The notes below the pieces were generated by a model, which saw nothing but the letters and a program-made list of their open reading frames with translations, ran no database searches and was not told the origin of the DNA. This document shows positions 26,462 through 34,520 of a stretch of 64,000 nt of DNA, in pieces. Made by a program: the position numbers and the translations under genes. The first letter of the stretch is position 1, and each line of letters opens with the position of its first letter. The stretch lies in assembly GCF_023534745.1 (NCBI RefSeq), contig NZ_JAMHJQ010000020.1, positions 50,599 to 114,598 on the forward strand. Direction: 5' to 3'. The stretch comes from Streptomyces sp. 35G-GA-8. GTDB taxonomy: Bacteria; Actinomycetota; Actinomycetes; Streptomycetales; Streptomycetaceae.

Positions 26462-27877
26462 TCAATACGCACGGGCCACAATGGCGACACTACCCGCCGC
26501 ATCATCCGTTTCCGGCACCGCCCCGTCCTCGGCGACCAGACACCGTACGGAGACCCCGAGCTCGGCGAGAGCCGCCTCTCCCCGGGTACCCAGCGTCGCC
26601 CAGGGGATGCGTGCCCAACCGCCCGCGGCGGCGGCCTCGGCGGCCTCCTCGACGGTGGAGACCTCGGCGGTACGGGCCTCGCGGCGCGCCCTGGACTCCG
26701 TCAACAGCAGTGCCTGGTCGTCCTCCAGGACCGTGGGCAGCAGCCCGGCGAGTGCCCCGACGGCCACCGGCTCCTTGCCGCCGGGGATCCGGCGTACGAG
26801 CATCGCGGTGCCGTTCTCCAGATCGCGCGGGCCGATCTCGATCCGTACGGGCACGCCCTTCAACTCCCAGTCGACGGCCCGGCGGCCGAAGGGGATGTCG
26901 GTACGGTCGTCGATCATGACCCGGACGCCGGCGAGCCGGAGCCGGTCGGCGGTCTCGCGGACGGCGGCCAGGACCGGCTCGTCGTCCTTGATGGCCAGCA
27001 CCACGGCCTGTACGGCGGCGAGACGGGGCGGGACACGCAGCCCGTCGTCGTCGCCGTGCGACATGATCAGCCCGCCGACCATCCGGGTCGAGGCGCCCCA
27101 GGAGGTCTGCCAGACCAACTCCTCGGTGCCCTCCTTCGACAGATACCGGGTGTGGAAGGCCCGCGCGAAGTTCTGTCCCAACTCGTGGCTCGTGCCCAGC
27201 TGGAGGGCCTTGCCGTCGCCCATCATCCCTTCGAGCGTCAGGGTGTTGACGGCCCCGGCGAAGCGCTCGCGCGCGGTCTTGCGGCCCAGGACGACATCGA
27301 TCCCGAGGACTTCGGTCATGAAGTCCGCGTAGACGTTCCGGTGGATGTGCGCGGCGTAGTCCCTGGCGTCCTCGTAGGTGGCATGGGCGGTGTGGCCCTC
27401 CTGCCAGAGGAATTCGGTGGTGCGCAGGAAGACGCGGGGGCGCATCTCCCAGCGGACGACATTGGCCCACTGGTTGATGAGCAGCGGCAGATCGCGGTAA
27501 CTGCGCACCCACTTGGCGAAGTACTCGTTGACGATCGTCTCGGAGGTGGGCCGTACGACGACCGGCTCCTCAAGGTCCTTGCCGCCGCCGTGGGTGACGA
27601 CCGCCAGTTCGGGCGCGAAACCCTCGACGTGCGCCGCCTCCCGGGTCAGATACGACTGCGGGATGAAGAGCGGGAAGTACGCGTTCGAGGCGCCCGCGGC
27701 CTTGATACGGGTATCCAGCTCCTGCTGCATCCGCTCCCACAGACCGTACCCATATGGCCTCATCACCATCGTGCCGCGCACCGGCCCGTTGTCGGCCAGT
27801 TCGGCCTTGTTGATCAGATCCTGGTACCAGCGCGGGAAGTCGTCCGCCCGGGGCGTGAGAACAGGTGCCTTCGCCAT
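26462..27877 (-). CDS. proS: Prolyl-tRNA synthetase, archaeal/eukaryal-like type
   Basis: ProRS attaches proline to tRNA(Pro). The 471-residue product from ATG 27877 lacks the roughly 180-residue editing insertion of the E. coli type and ends with a C-terminal Tyr (VAIVARAY), a hallmark of the archaeal/eukaryal-like form. Class II motifs appear as GTMVMRPYGYGLWERMQQEL (motif 1), FLRTTEFLWQEGHTAHAT (motif 2) and the motif 3 region around GGLIMSHGDDDGLRVPP. Upstream in-frame sequence is Arg/Pro-rich with no family support. Confidence 0.94.
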   Translation of the reverse strand: MAKAPVLTPRADDFPRWYQDLINKAELADNGPVRGTMVMRPYGYGLWERMQQELDTRIKAAGASNAYFPLFIPQSYLTREAAHVEGFAPELAVVTHGGGKDLEEPVVVRPTSETIVNEYFAKWVRSYRDLPLLINQWANVVRWEMRPRVFLRTTEFLWQEGHTAHATYEDARDYAAHIHRNVYADFMTEVLGIDVVLGRKTARERFAGAVNTLTLEGMMGDGKALQLGTSHELGQNFARAFHTRYLSKEGTEELVWQTSWGASTRMVGGLIMSHGDDDGLRVPPRLAAVQAVVLAIKDDEPVLAAVRETADRLRLAGVRVMIDDRTDIPFGRRAVDWELKGVPVRIEIGPRDLENGTAMLVRRIPGGKEPVAVGALAGLLPTVLEDDQALLLTESRARREARTAEVSTVEEAAEAAAAGGWARIPWATLGTRGEAALAELGVSVRCLVAEDGAVPETDDAAGSVAIVARAY

Positions 27878-28081
27878 GGCGCGCATCGTACGGGCTCGGG
27901 CGTAAGGAACCGGCCATACGCGCGGGGGCGCACGCCCGGGGCATACACGCTTTGCCCGCCGCCCACTGGACGCGGGCACGGATGCGGAGTTCTCTGGCAT
28001 ACGGGGGAAGAACGCGCGCACGCACACGGGGGGCTGTCCATCTGGGCACGACCGACCTCTCGGCGGATTGGGGCGCTATCC

Positions 28082-28993
28082 ATGACACGTACGCTCGGCC
28101 GGCACCACCAGCGGTTCGCGCACCCGGGCACGGCACCGGCGGTTCTCCCCGACGCGGGCGCGCGTGCCCGCGACTGGGCCGAGATCCAGGAACGGATGCT
28201 GGTGCCGCTCTACGAAGCGGTGTACGAGCGGCTTGAGGTCCGCAAGGGGACCCGGGTGCTCGGCCTCGGCTGCGGCTCGGGGCTCGCCCTGCTGCTCGCG
28301 GCGGCGCGGGGTGCGCGGGTGACCGGTGTCGACTCCGACGCCGAGCGGCTGGCGCTGGCCCGTGAACGGCTGCGCGCCGAGCGGGAGCGGGACGGCCGGG
28401 AGCGGGACGGCCGGGAGCGGGACGGCCGGGCGGACCGCGCGGCCGACGCGGGCACGCTGCTGCCGGTGGACCGGATGGCCGACGCCGCGCCGGGGCCCGG
28501 CCGTTCACCGTACGACCTGATCACCGCCTTCCAGCCGATCGGCTCCGTCGCGGGCGACGCGAAGGGGCTCGGTCCCGCGCTCGGCGAGGCGATACCACTG
28601 GCCCGGCGCGGTACACCCGTGGTGCTCGCGGGCTGGGGTCCGCCCGAGCGCTGCGCCACGGACGGGGTGCTGCGGATCGCGGGCCGGCTGAGCGAGCGTC
28701 CGCGCGAGGACGCCCGGCGGCGGGGGCACCGCGACGATCTGGAGGAGATCGCGGCGCGGGCGGGTCTGAAGCCGGACGGTTCGGGGCGGGTGGCCTGCCC
28801 GTTCGGGTACGCGGACCAGGAGAGCGCGGTCCGCGGCCTGTTGTCGACGGGGGTGTTCGACGGCGCGATCCGGACGACGAACCGGCGGCTGGTGGAGAAG
28901 GAGATCGGCGAGGCGCTCCATCCGCATCTGCGCCATGACGGCACGGTCTGGATGCCGAATGTCTTCCGGTATCTGATCGCCCGGACTCCCTGA
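28082..28993 (+). CDS. Class I SAM-dependent methyltransferase
   Basis: A 303-residue methyltransferase-like protein. Motif I is VLGLGCGSGLALLLAAARGA and the acidic motif II residue is in VTGVDSDAERL. The rest of the Rossmann fold is short and Arg-rich, so the acceptor cannot be named. Between about residues 101 and 115 the protein contains a triple ERDGR repeat encoded by three identical 15-mers. It is transcribed away from proS, with 204 bases between the two starts. Confidence 0.75.
   Translation: MTRTLGRHHQRFAHPGTAPAVLPDAGARARDWAEIQERMLVPLYEAVYERLEVRKGTRVLGLGCGSGLALLLAAARGARVTGVDSDAERLALARERLRAERERDGRERDGRERDGRADRAADAGTLLPVDRMADAAPGPGRSPYDLITAFQPIGSVAGDAKGLGPALGEAIPLARRGTPVVLAGWGPPERCATDGVLRIAGRLSERPREDARRRGHRDDLEEIAARAGLKPDGSGRVACPFGYADQESAVRGLLSTGVFDGAIRTTNRRLVEKEIGEALHPHLRHDGTVWMPNVFRYLIARTP
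28383..28427 (+). repeat. Three tandem copies of a 15-bp unit inside the methyltransferase gene
   Basis: The unit GGGAGCGGGACGGCC occurs exactly three times (28383, 28398, 28413). It is in frame and adds ERDGR repeats to an exposed helix. Copy number is likely to vary between strains. Confidence 0.9.
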
Positions 28994-29012
28994 GGCCCGG
29001 GCACGGCCCCTG

Positions 29013-29056
29013 CCCCGGACTCGGCCCCGGACTCGGCCCCGGACTCGGCCCCGGAC
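29013..29056 (+). repeat. 12-bp tandem repeat after the methyltransferase gene
   Basis: CCCCGGACTCGG is repeated three times perfectly, followed by a partial fourth copy, starting 19 bases after the methyltransferase stop. It lies before the yhfZ promoter and could form slipped or hairpin structures. Confidence 0.85.
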
Positions 29057-29090
29057 CGGAAACGGCCCGGAAACGGACGGGTGCGGGACC

Positions 29091-29121
29091 CTGGACAGTA
29101 TCCAGAATCCTGTTTACTGTC
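29091..29121 (+). promoter_or_regulatory. Palindromic promoter/operator of yhfZ
   Basis: GACAGTA (29094-29100) and TACTGTC (29115-29121) form a perfect 7-bp inverted repeat with 21 bases between half-site starts. CTGGA/TCCAG (29091-29095, 29101-29105) is nested in it. TGGACA (29092-29097) and TACTGT (29115-29120) are 17 bases apart and fit a vegetative promoter. The -10 ends 7 bases before the GTG at 29128, where no Shine-Dalgarno exists. This predicts a leaderless, autoregulated transcript. Confidence 0.65.
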
Positions 29122-29127
29122 TCCTTC

Positions 29128-30066
29128 GTGACTGGCTTCGACGAGCGTTTCCTGACCCGCAACGGCCTCGCGGCCCGGCAGCTGGCAGTTCTCCTGCTGA
29201 ACCACGAGCCGGAGACCCGGCTGCCGCGCGTGCGGGACTTCGCCGTGGAACTGGGCGTCGGGAACGGCACCGTCCAGGCCGCGCTCCAGCTGCTGGAGAA
29301 CGCCGAGGCGATCGAGACGACGGCCCGGGGCCATCTCGGCACCTTCCTCGTCCGCTCGGACCGCTCCATACTGTGGCGGCTCTCCGGACTCGGCACCCTC
29401 CTTGCCGCGATGCCGCTGCCGTACTCCCGCCGGTACGAGGGACTGGCGACGGGGCTGCGCTCCGCCTTCGAAGAGGCGGGCGCGCCCTTCGCGATCACCT
29501 TCATGCGGGGCGCCGGCACCCGTACGACCGCGCTCCTCGAAGGGAAGGTCGATCTCGTCGTCCTCTCGCGCTTCGCCGCCGACCGGCTGATCGAGGACCA
29601 CCCGGTCGAGCTGGTCGCGGATCTGGGCCCGGCCACCTACGTCGGGGCGCACGGACTGCTGGTGCGGCGCGGCTCGGACCCGGAGACCCCGGGGCTGCGC
29701 GTCGCCATCGACCACGCCTCGGAGGATCAACGGATGCTCGCCGAGCGCGCGTTCGCCGGGCGCTCGGACATCGAGTGGGTCGAGGCCTCGTACATGCAGC
29801 TGCGCGAGCTGTTCGAACACGACCGGGCCGACGCCACCGTCTGGAACCTCGATGAGGTGCAGGGGCTGCTCGGCACGAGTGTGGACGTCCTGCCGCTCGG
29901 CGACGAGGTCACCCGCGATCTGTCACTGCGCAACTCCAGAGCGGCGATCATCGGCAGGACGGAGGGGGCGAAAGCACTCGGCGCCGTACGGGAGTCCCTT
30001 GATCTGTCGGTGGTCACCACCCTCCAGGCCGAGGTGTTGCGCGGTGAGCGCACGCCCTCGTACTGA
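29128..30066 (+). CDS. yhfZ: YhfZ-type GntR-like transcriptional regulator
   Basis: This 312-residue protein has an N-terminal winged helix (VRDFAVELGVGNGTVQAALQLL, residues about 36-57) related to GntR. A periplasmic-binding-protein-like effector domain follows, with KVDLVVLSRFAADRLIEDHP, LRVAIDHASEDQRML and the C-terminal DVLPLGDEVTRDLSLRNS. This matches YhfZ, the regulator of the E. coli yhf operon. It is first in a co-directional eight-gene block and begins at a GTG without a ribosome-binding site behind a palindromic promoter. Autoregulation and an effector resembling the pathway substrate are inferred. Confidence 0.85.
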   Translation: MTGFDERFLTRNGLAARQLAVLLLNHEPETRLPRVRDFAVELGVGNGTVQAALQLLENAEAIETTARGHLGTFLVRSDRSILWRLSGLGTLLAAMPLPYSRRYEGLATGLRSAFEEAGAPFAITFMRGAGTRTTALLEGKVDLVVLSRFAADRLIEDHPVELVADLGPATYVGAHGLLVRRGSDPETPGLRVAIDHASEDQRMLAERAFAGRSDIEWVEASYMQLRELFEHDRADATVWNLDEVQGLLGTSVDVLPLGDEVTRDLSLRNSRAAIIGRTEGAKALGAVRESLDLSVVTTLQAEVLRGERTPSY

Positions 30067-30127
30067 CCGCCCGGCCCGCCCGCGCGAAAGGACACCCCCG
30101 GAGTCCACGCGCACCCAGAAAATACAA

Positions 30128-30143
30128 AATCCTGGTTACTGTC
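30128..30143 (+). promoter_or_regulatory. Second copy of the yhfZ promoter motif
   Basis: AATCCTGGTTACTGTC matches 15 of 16 bases of 29106-29121 and retains the TACTGT -10-like block. The upstream half-site of the palindrome is absent. It lies 83 bases before yhfY and may be an internal promoter or second operator of the cluster. Confidence 0.55.
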
Positions 30144-30155
30144 CGATCGCCCCGC

Positions 30156-30210
30156 CCGAGGAATCGCCCCCAGAGGAATCGCCCCCCGAGGAATCGCCCC
30201 CAAGGAATCG
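30156..30210 (+). repeat. Degenerate GGAATCGCCCC repeats before yhfY
   Basis: Four copies of an AGGAATCG core separated by C-runs of 5-7 bases and short spacers lie between the second promoter motif and the yhfY ribosome-binding site. They would be transcribed into the yhfY leader. Confidence 0.8.
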
Positions 30211-30225
30211 AAGGAAAGGACCACC

Positions 30226-30612
30226 ATGGACGACCAGCTCGCCCTCCGCGTCCGGCTGTTCCACGAGAGCGGCCAGGTCAGGCCCGAGGTCGCCGCGTTC
30301 GTGACCGAGGAGCTGGCCGCCCTGGCCGCCGAGGGCCATACCGTCACCGAGGCCACGGCGGGCATGCTCACCAGCCATCTCATGATGGCCCTCAACCGGC
30401 TGCTGGACGGCGCGCCGATCGAGGAGTTCAGGACCGACGAGCAGGTGGCGGCCGAACTCACCGGACATCCCGAGGCCCTGGCCCGGGCCCGCGCGGTCTC
30501 CCTGCGCGCCGAACGGGAGTTGGGCGCTCCGCTTCCCGATTCCGAGATCAACTTCCTGGGCCTGCATCTCGCCGTACTGGCCCAGAACTCCCCCGCCTCA
30601 CACCACTCGTAG
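30226..30612 (+). CDS. yhfY: YhfY-type PRD-domain protein
   Basis: This 128-residue, mostly helical protein matches the PTS-regulation domain (PRD) fold of YhfY. Evidence is the C-terminal PDSEINFLGLHLAVLAQN, where the E-x2-F-x3-H pattern is the PRD signature, and an internal helix TSHLMMALNRLLDG with another His. It has no DNA-binding or catalytic domain. The ATG at 30226 follows GGAAAGGA. PRDs usually respond to histidine phosphorylation, but no PTS gene is present nearby, so a ligand- or protein-sensing role in the cluster is a guess. Confidence 0.75.
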   Translation: MDDQLALRVRLFHESGQVRPEVAAFVTEELAALAAEGHTVTEATAGMLTSHLMMALNRLLDGAPIEEFRTDEQVAAELTGHPEALARARAVSLRAERELGAPLPDSEINFLGLHLAVLAQNSPASHHS

Positions 30613-30644
30613 GACTCACCACTCGTAGCGCTAAGGACCCAGCC

Positions 30645-31001
30645 ATGACGAAGATCCTCACCGGCGGCGTCGGCAAGACCGAGGTCGCCGACACCGTCTC
30701 CGCACTCGGCCTCGACGGCCTGGAGATCACGGTCTCCAACGACATGGACGCCGCGATGAAACTCCGCGCCGGACAGGCCGACTACTACCTCGGCACCTGT
30801 CACACCGGCGCCGGCGCCTCCCTCGGCATCCTCGTCGGCCTCCTCGGCCGGCCGCTCTGCCACACCTTCGGCCGCCATGTCCCCTCCGAGGACGAGGTCG
30901 CCGCCCTGCTGGCGGACGGCAAGAAGGTCTTCGGCTTCGCCATCGACCAGATCGACGTGATCGCCCCGATCATGGCCCGCGCCATCACCGCGCGCGGCTG
31001 A
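30645..31001 (+). CDS. yhfU: YhfU-type DUF2620 protein
   Basis: This 118-residue protein of DUF2620 resembles YhfU. It begins MTKILTGGVGKTEVADTVSA and has the conserved GQADYYLGTCHTGAGASLGI and HTFGRHVPSEDEVAALLADG. It ends in a hydrophobic stretch followed by MARAITARG. The Gly-rich start and Cys-His-Thr segment may bind a small ligand. No function is established for the family. AAGGA precedes the ATG. Confidence 0.85.
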   Translation: MTKILTGGVGKTEVADTVSALGLDGLEITVSNDMDAAMKLRAGQADYYLGTCHTGAGASLGILVGLLGRPLCHTFGRHVPSEDEVAALLADGKKVFGFAIDQIDVIAPIMARAITARG

Positions 31002-31035
31002 CCGAAGACCTGCCAGGGACCGGAGGAGAGACCCC

Positions 31036-32403
31036 GTGAGCAGCACCGTCCTCGCAGCGAGTACCAGTCTGGACTTCTCGCTGACGCAGAAGCTTTTTGT
31101 CATAGCCCTGTGCGCGCTGACGGCCTTCGTCTCGCACATGGCGCTGGCCGTGTTCAACGACGGCGTACGCCCCTTCATGCTCGACTTCATCCAGGGACGC
31201 GCCAAGCGGAGCGCCACCACCGCGGTCTCCTTCGGCCTCTCGGCGGGCTTCATCTTCGGCCTGGGCGCCCCGATGGCGCTGTCCAGCGGTGTGCTCAACC
31301 CCTGGCTGCTCTTCCTCCCCACCGACATCCTGGGCATCCTGGCGCCGAGGAAGTGGCTCGCGCCGCTGCTCGGCGGCGCCTGGGGCGCGGTGGTCGTCTT
31401 CGGCCTGAGCGGCGCCAATGAGGTGGCGCACGATCTGCCCGTCGACTTCCTGACCGCGATGCAGCAGATGTCGACGCCGATCCTCTTCCTCTTCACGCTC
31501 TTCCCGGTGCTCGCCATCACCAAGCAGTTCGGCCGGCTGCGCGGCGGTCTGGCCGCCGTGCTGGAACTGGCGCTCGTGATCATGACGATGAAGCTCTGGC
31601 CCAATGTCTTCGCCGGCTCACTGGCGATGGCGGCCGGTGTGCTGCTGCTCATCGGCTTCGCCGTACGGAAGGATCTGCTCCAGCGCAAGGAGGACCGGGC
31701 CGCCGCGCTGGCGGCCGGCGAGGAGACCTCGGGTACGGGACAGTCCGTGGCCGCCGGTGATGATCCGATGGCCTCGCTCTTCAGCGCCAGTGCGCTGCGG
31801 CTGCGCCGGTATCTGCCGCTGTTCATGGTGCTGGGCGCCGGCGTCTGTGTGCTGGCGCAGATGCATGTCTTCGGCGGCGGCGAGGCGACCAGCTTCCTGA
31901 TCGCCAAGGGCCAGTACAGCGAGGCCGCGCAGGTCGACTTCTACCGGGTCTTCGGCTTCATCCCGCTGATCGCGACGACCGCGCTCGCCTCCGGCGCGTA
32001 CGGCATCGCCGGTTTCACACTCGTCTACCCCATCGGCTATCTGATGCCGAACCCGATCCTGGCGGCCGTCGTCGGCGCCGCGGTCTTCGCCCTCGAAGTG
32101 CTGGCCCTGTCCTCCATCGGCAAGGTCCTGGGCAAGCTGCCGAGCGTGCGGGACTCCTCCGAGCATCTGCGGAGCGCGATCACCGACAGCCTGCAACTGG
32201 CGATCCTCTTCGGCTCACTGCTCGCGGCCAATGTCATGGGCGGCGGGCTCGCGATCCTCATCGTGGGCGGGCTCTATCTCCTCAACGAGGCGATGGGCAG
32301 ACCCGTGGTGCGGATGGCGGCGGCGCCCGCGGCGGTCATCGTCGGCGGCGTTCTTCTGAACATCCTCTACTGGCTGGATCTGTTCACCCCCGTCAAGGGC
32401 TGA
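31036..32403 (+). CDS. yhfT: YhfT-type integral membrane permease
   Basis: This 455-residue polytopic membrane protein has about 11-12 helices. Conserved-looking segments include FNDGVRPFMLDFIQGRAKRS, FGLGAPMALSSGVLNPWLLF, PTDILGILAPRKWLAPLLGG and YPIGYLMPNPILAAVVGAAV. Charged cytoplasmic loops lie around residues 215-250. The GTG at 31036 follows GGAGGAG. The YhfT family has no proven substrate. Its place in the cluster implies import or export of the compound handled by the enzymes downstream. Confidence 0.88.
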   Translation: MSSTVLAASTSLDFSLTQKLFVIALCALTAFVSHMALAVFNDGVRPFMLDFIQGRAKRSATTAVSFGLSAGFIFGLGAPMALSSGVLNPWLLFLPTDILGILAPRKWLAPLLGGAWGAVVVFGLSGANEVAHDLPVDFLTAMQQMSTPILFLFTLFPVLAITKQFGRLRGGLAAVLELALVIMTMKLWPNVFAGSLAMAAGVLLLIGFAVRKDLLQRKEDRAAALAAGEETSGTGQSVAAGDDPMASLFSASALRLRRYLPLFMVLGAGVCVLAQMHVFGGGEATSFLIAKGQYSEAAQVDFYRVFGFIPLIATTALASGAYGIAGFTLVYPIGYLMPNPILAAVVGAAVFALEVLALSSIGKVLGKLPSVRDSSEHLRSAITDSLQLAILFGSLLAANVMGGGLAILIVGGLYLLNEAMGRPVVRMAAAPAAVIVGGVLLNILYWLDLFTPVKG

Positions 32404-32450
32404 GCCCACGACGGTCCGGACGGACCCGCCAGGAAGGCACCCCCACTCTC

Positions 32451-33416
32451 ATGCCTCGTCTCACCACCGTCGCCGGGCCGCTGCCCGTCTCCGCCGTGCG
32501 CGGCCCGGCCCTCTCCCATGAACACCTCGTCCTCGATCTCGACCGTACGGGCGACGGCGCCGCCGTTCTCGACCCGGGGCGCCATCTGCGCGCGGTCACC
32601 TCCGAACTGACCGCCCTGCGCGAGGAGTTCGGGCTCTCCCTGATCATCGAGCTGACCTGCCGCGGCATGGGCCGCGACCCGCGCGCGCTGGCGCGTATCG
32701 CCGAGGAGTCCGGGGTCGCGGTGGTCGCGGCCACCGGCTGGTACTACGAGCCCTTCCACCGGGACGAGATCGGCGGCACGCCCGTCGACCTGCTCACCGC
32801 GACCCTGGTCCAGGAGATCACCGACGGGCTCGACTCCACCGGGATCCGCCCGGGTGTCCTCGGCGAGATCGGCAGCCACGGCGACCTGCCCAGCGAGCCG
32901 GAGCGCCGCGCGCTGCTCGCCTCGGCGCACGCCGCGCTCGCCACCGGGCTGTCGGTCGCCACCCATGCCCAGCTCGGCCGCGGCGGGCTCGCCCAGCTCG
33001 AACTGCTCGCCGGTACGGGCCTGGCGCCGCACCGGATCTCCGTCGGCCACCAGGATCTGCTGGACGATCCCGCCGTCCACCGCGAGCTGGCGGCGAGCGG
33101 CGCGTATGTCGCCTTCGACACCGTCGGCAAGGAGTCCTACCAGAGCGACGACACCCGGCTGCGGCTGCTGCTCGCCCTGCTGGACGCCGGTCACGCGGAC
33201 CGCGCTCTGCTCAGCTGCGACATCTCGCGCCACGGCTATCTGGAGTCGGAGGGCGGCCAGGGGTACGGACATCTCTTCCGGTCCTTCCTGCCCAAGGCGC
33301 GCGCGGCGGGCGTGGACGACGAACTGATCGATCTGATGACCCGGCGCAATCCGCTGCGCTTCCTGACGGGCACCGACCCGGATACCGCCGCCGACAACGA
33401 CACCGAGGTGATCTGA
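32451..33416 (+). CDS. php: Phosphotriesterase-homology metal hydrolase
   Basis: This 321-residue amidohydrolase-superfamily TIM barrel matches PHP (YhfV). The metal ligands are His23 and His25 in LSHEHLVLD, a bridging Glu in GVLGEIGSHGD (PHP proteins use Glu where phosphotriesterase has a carboxylated Lys), His residues in VATHAQLG and SVGHQDLL, and Asp in LLSCDISRHGY. Related enzymes are lactonases or phosphodiesterases, and the substrate here is unknown. The stop is followed after one base by the yhfS ATG. Confidence 0.9.
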   Translation: MPRLTTVAGPLPVSAVRGPALSHEHLVLDLDRTGDGAAVLDPGRHLRAVTSELTALREEFGLSLIIELTCRGMGRDPRALARIAEESGVAVVAATGWYYEPFHRDEIGGTPVDLLTATLVQEITDGLDSTGIRPGVLGEIGSHGDLPSEPERRALLASAHAALATGLSVATHAQLGRGGLAQLELLAGTGLAPHRISVGHQDLLDDPAVHRELAASGAYVAFDTVGKESYQSDDTRLRLLLALLDAGHADRALLSCDISRHGYLESEGGQGYGHLFRSFLPKARAAGVDDELIDLMTRRNPLRFLTGTDPDTAADNDTEVI

Positions 33417-33417
33417 G

Positions 33418-34518
33418 ATGCCCGTGCTCCCGCGGACCTTCCCGCTGGCGACCATCCCCCTGGAGGACGCGGCCCGGCGGCAGTTCCGGCTCCTGGAGTG
33501 CACCGCCGCGCACTTCGAGGGACCTCAGCTCTTCGAGGCGGACGCCGGTGTCGTACCGGGGCTCGGCCGCCCCCGTACGACCGCCCGCGTCGAGGCCGTA
33601 CTCGCCGACTACTTCGGCGCCGAGGACGCGGCGCTCGTCCAAGGCGCCGGTACGGGCGCGATCCGCGCCGCGCTCGGCGCGGCCGTCTCCCCCGGTGACC
33701 CGCTGCTGATCCACCGGGCCCCGGTCTACCGGACGACCGCCGTCACCCTGCGCGGCCTCGGGGTCCGAACCACCGAGGCCGACTTCAACGACCGCCCGGC
33801 GCTCCGGCGCGCCCTGGAGTCCGGCGCGTTCTCCTGGGCGTACGTCCAGCACAGCCGGCAGCGGCTCGCCGACTCCTACGATCCGGGCGAGGTCCTCGCC
33901 GACTGCCGCGCCGCCGGAGTCCGTACGGTCGTCGACGACAACTACGCGGTGATGCGCGTACCCGCCTCCGGCGTGGAACTGGGCGCGGACGCCTCGTGCT
34001 TCTCCCTCTTCAAACTGCACGGCCCCGAAGGCGTCGGCGCGGTCGTCGGTGCCCGCGATCTCGTCGGGCGCCTCCGCGCCGACAACTACTCCGGCGGCGG
34101 CCAGGTCCAGGGCCACCAGGCGCTCGACGCGCTGCGCGCGCTCACCCATGTCCCCGTCCTGTGGGCGCTCCAGTCCCAGGTGGGCGCGGAGATCGCGAAG
34201 CGGCTCAGCGCCGGCGAGGTGCCGGGTGTCGCCGAGGTACGGATCGCCAACGCCCAGGACCGCTGTCTGCTGGTACGGCTCGACCGCCCCGTCGCCCGTG
34301 AGCTGCCCGCCGTCGCCGCGCGGCACGGCGCCGCGCCCTACCCCGTGGGCTCCAACTCCCGCTACGAGATCGCCCCGCTCGTCTACCGGATGTCCAGCTC
34401 GTCGCTCGACGACGAACCCGGACTCGCCGACTGGACCGTACGGATCAACCCCATGCGGGCCGGAGCCGATCTCGTGATCGAGATCCTCCGCCGTTCGCTG
34501 CACGACCTGAAGGGCTGA
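33418..34518 (+). CDS. yhfS: YhfS-type PLP-dependent enzyme (fold type I)
   Basis: This 366-residue aminotransferase-fold protein resembles Cys/Met-metabolism PLP enzymes and YhfS. PLP is probably held by Lys199 in CFSLFKLHGPEGVG and the ring nitrogen by Asp173 or Asp174 in TVVDDNYAV. The cofactor phosphate loop is ALVQGAGTGAIRAALG. The C-terminal SNSRYEIAPLVYRMSSSS would contact substrate carboxylate. The reaction (lyase, transaminase or aldolase) is not known. The gene is 1 base after php and 2 bases before yhfX. Confidence 0.88.
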   Translation: MPVLPRTFPLATIPLEDAARRQFRLLECTAAHFEGPQLFEADAGVVPGLGRPRTTARVEAVLADYFGAEDAALVQGAGTGAIRAALGAAVSPGDPLLIHRAPVYRTTAVTLRGLGVRTTEADFNDRPALRRALESGAFSWAYVQHSRQRLADSYDPGEVLADCRAAGVRTVVDDNYAVMRVPASGVELGADASCFSLFKLHGPEGVGAVVGARDLVGRLRADNYSGGGQVQGHQALDALRALTHVPVLWALQSQVGAEIAKRLSAGEVPGVAEVRIANAQDRCLLVRLDRPVARELPAVAARHGAAPYPVGSNSRYEIAPLVYRMSSSSLDDEPGLADWTVRINPMRAGADLVIEILRRSLHDLKG

Positions 34519-34520
34519 TC

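Noticed and set aside
26236-26505. The 89-residue extended version of the possible small gene
   Set aside because: Its first 49 codons lie inside proS and have no start signal; only the 40-codon form from 26358 was kept, at low confidence.
29727-31907. A 726-residue minus-strand frame under yhfZ-yhfT
   Set aside because: Ser/Thr/Arg-rich shadow; the plus strand has recognisable families with correct starts.
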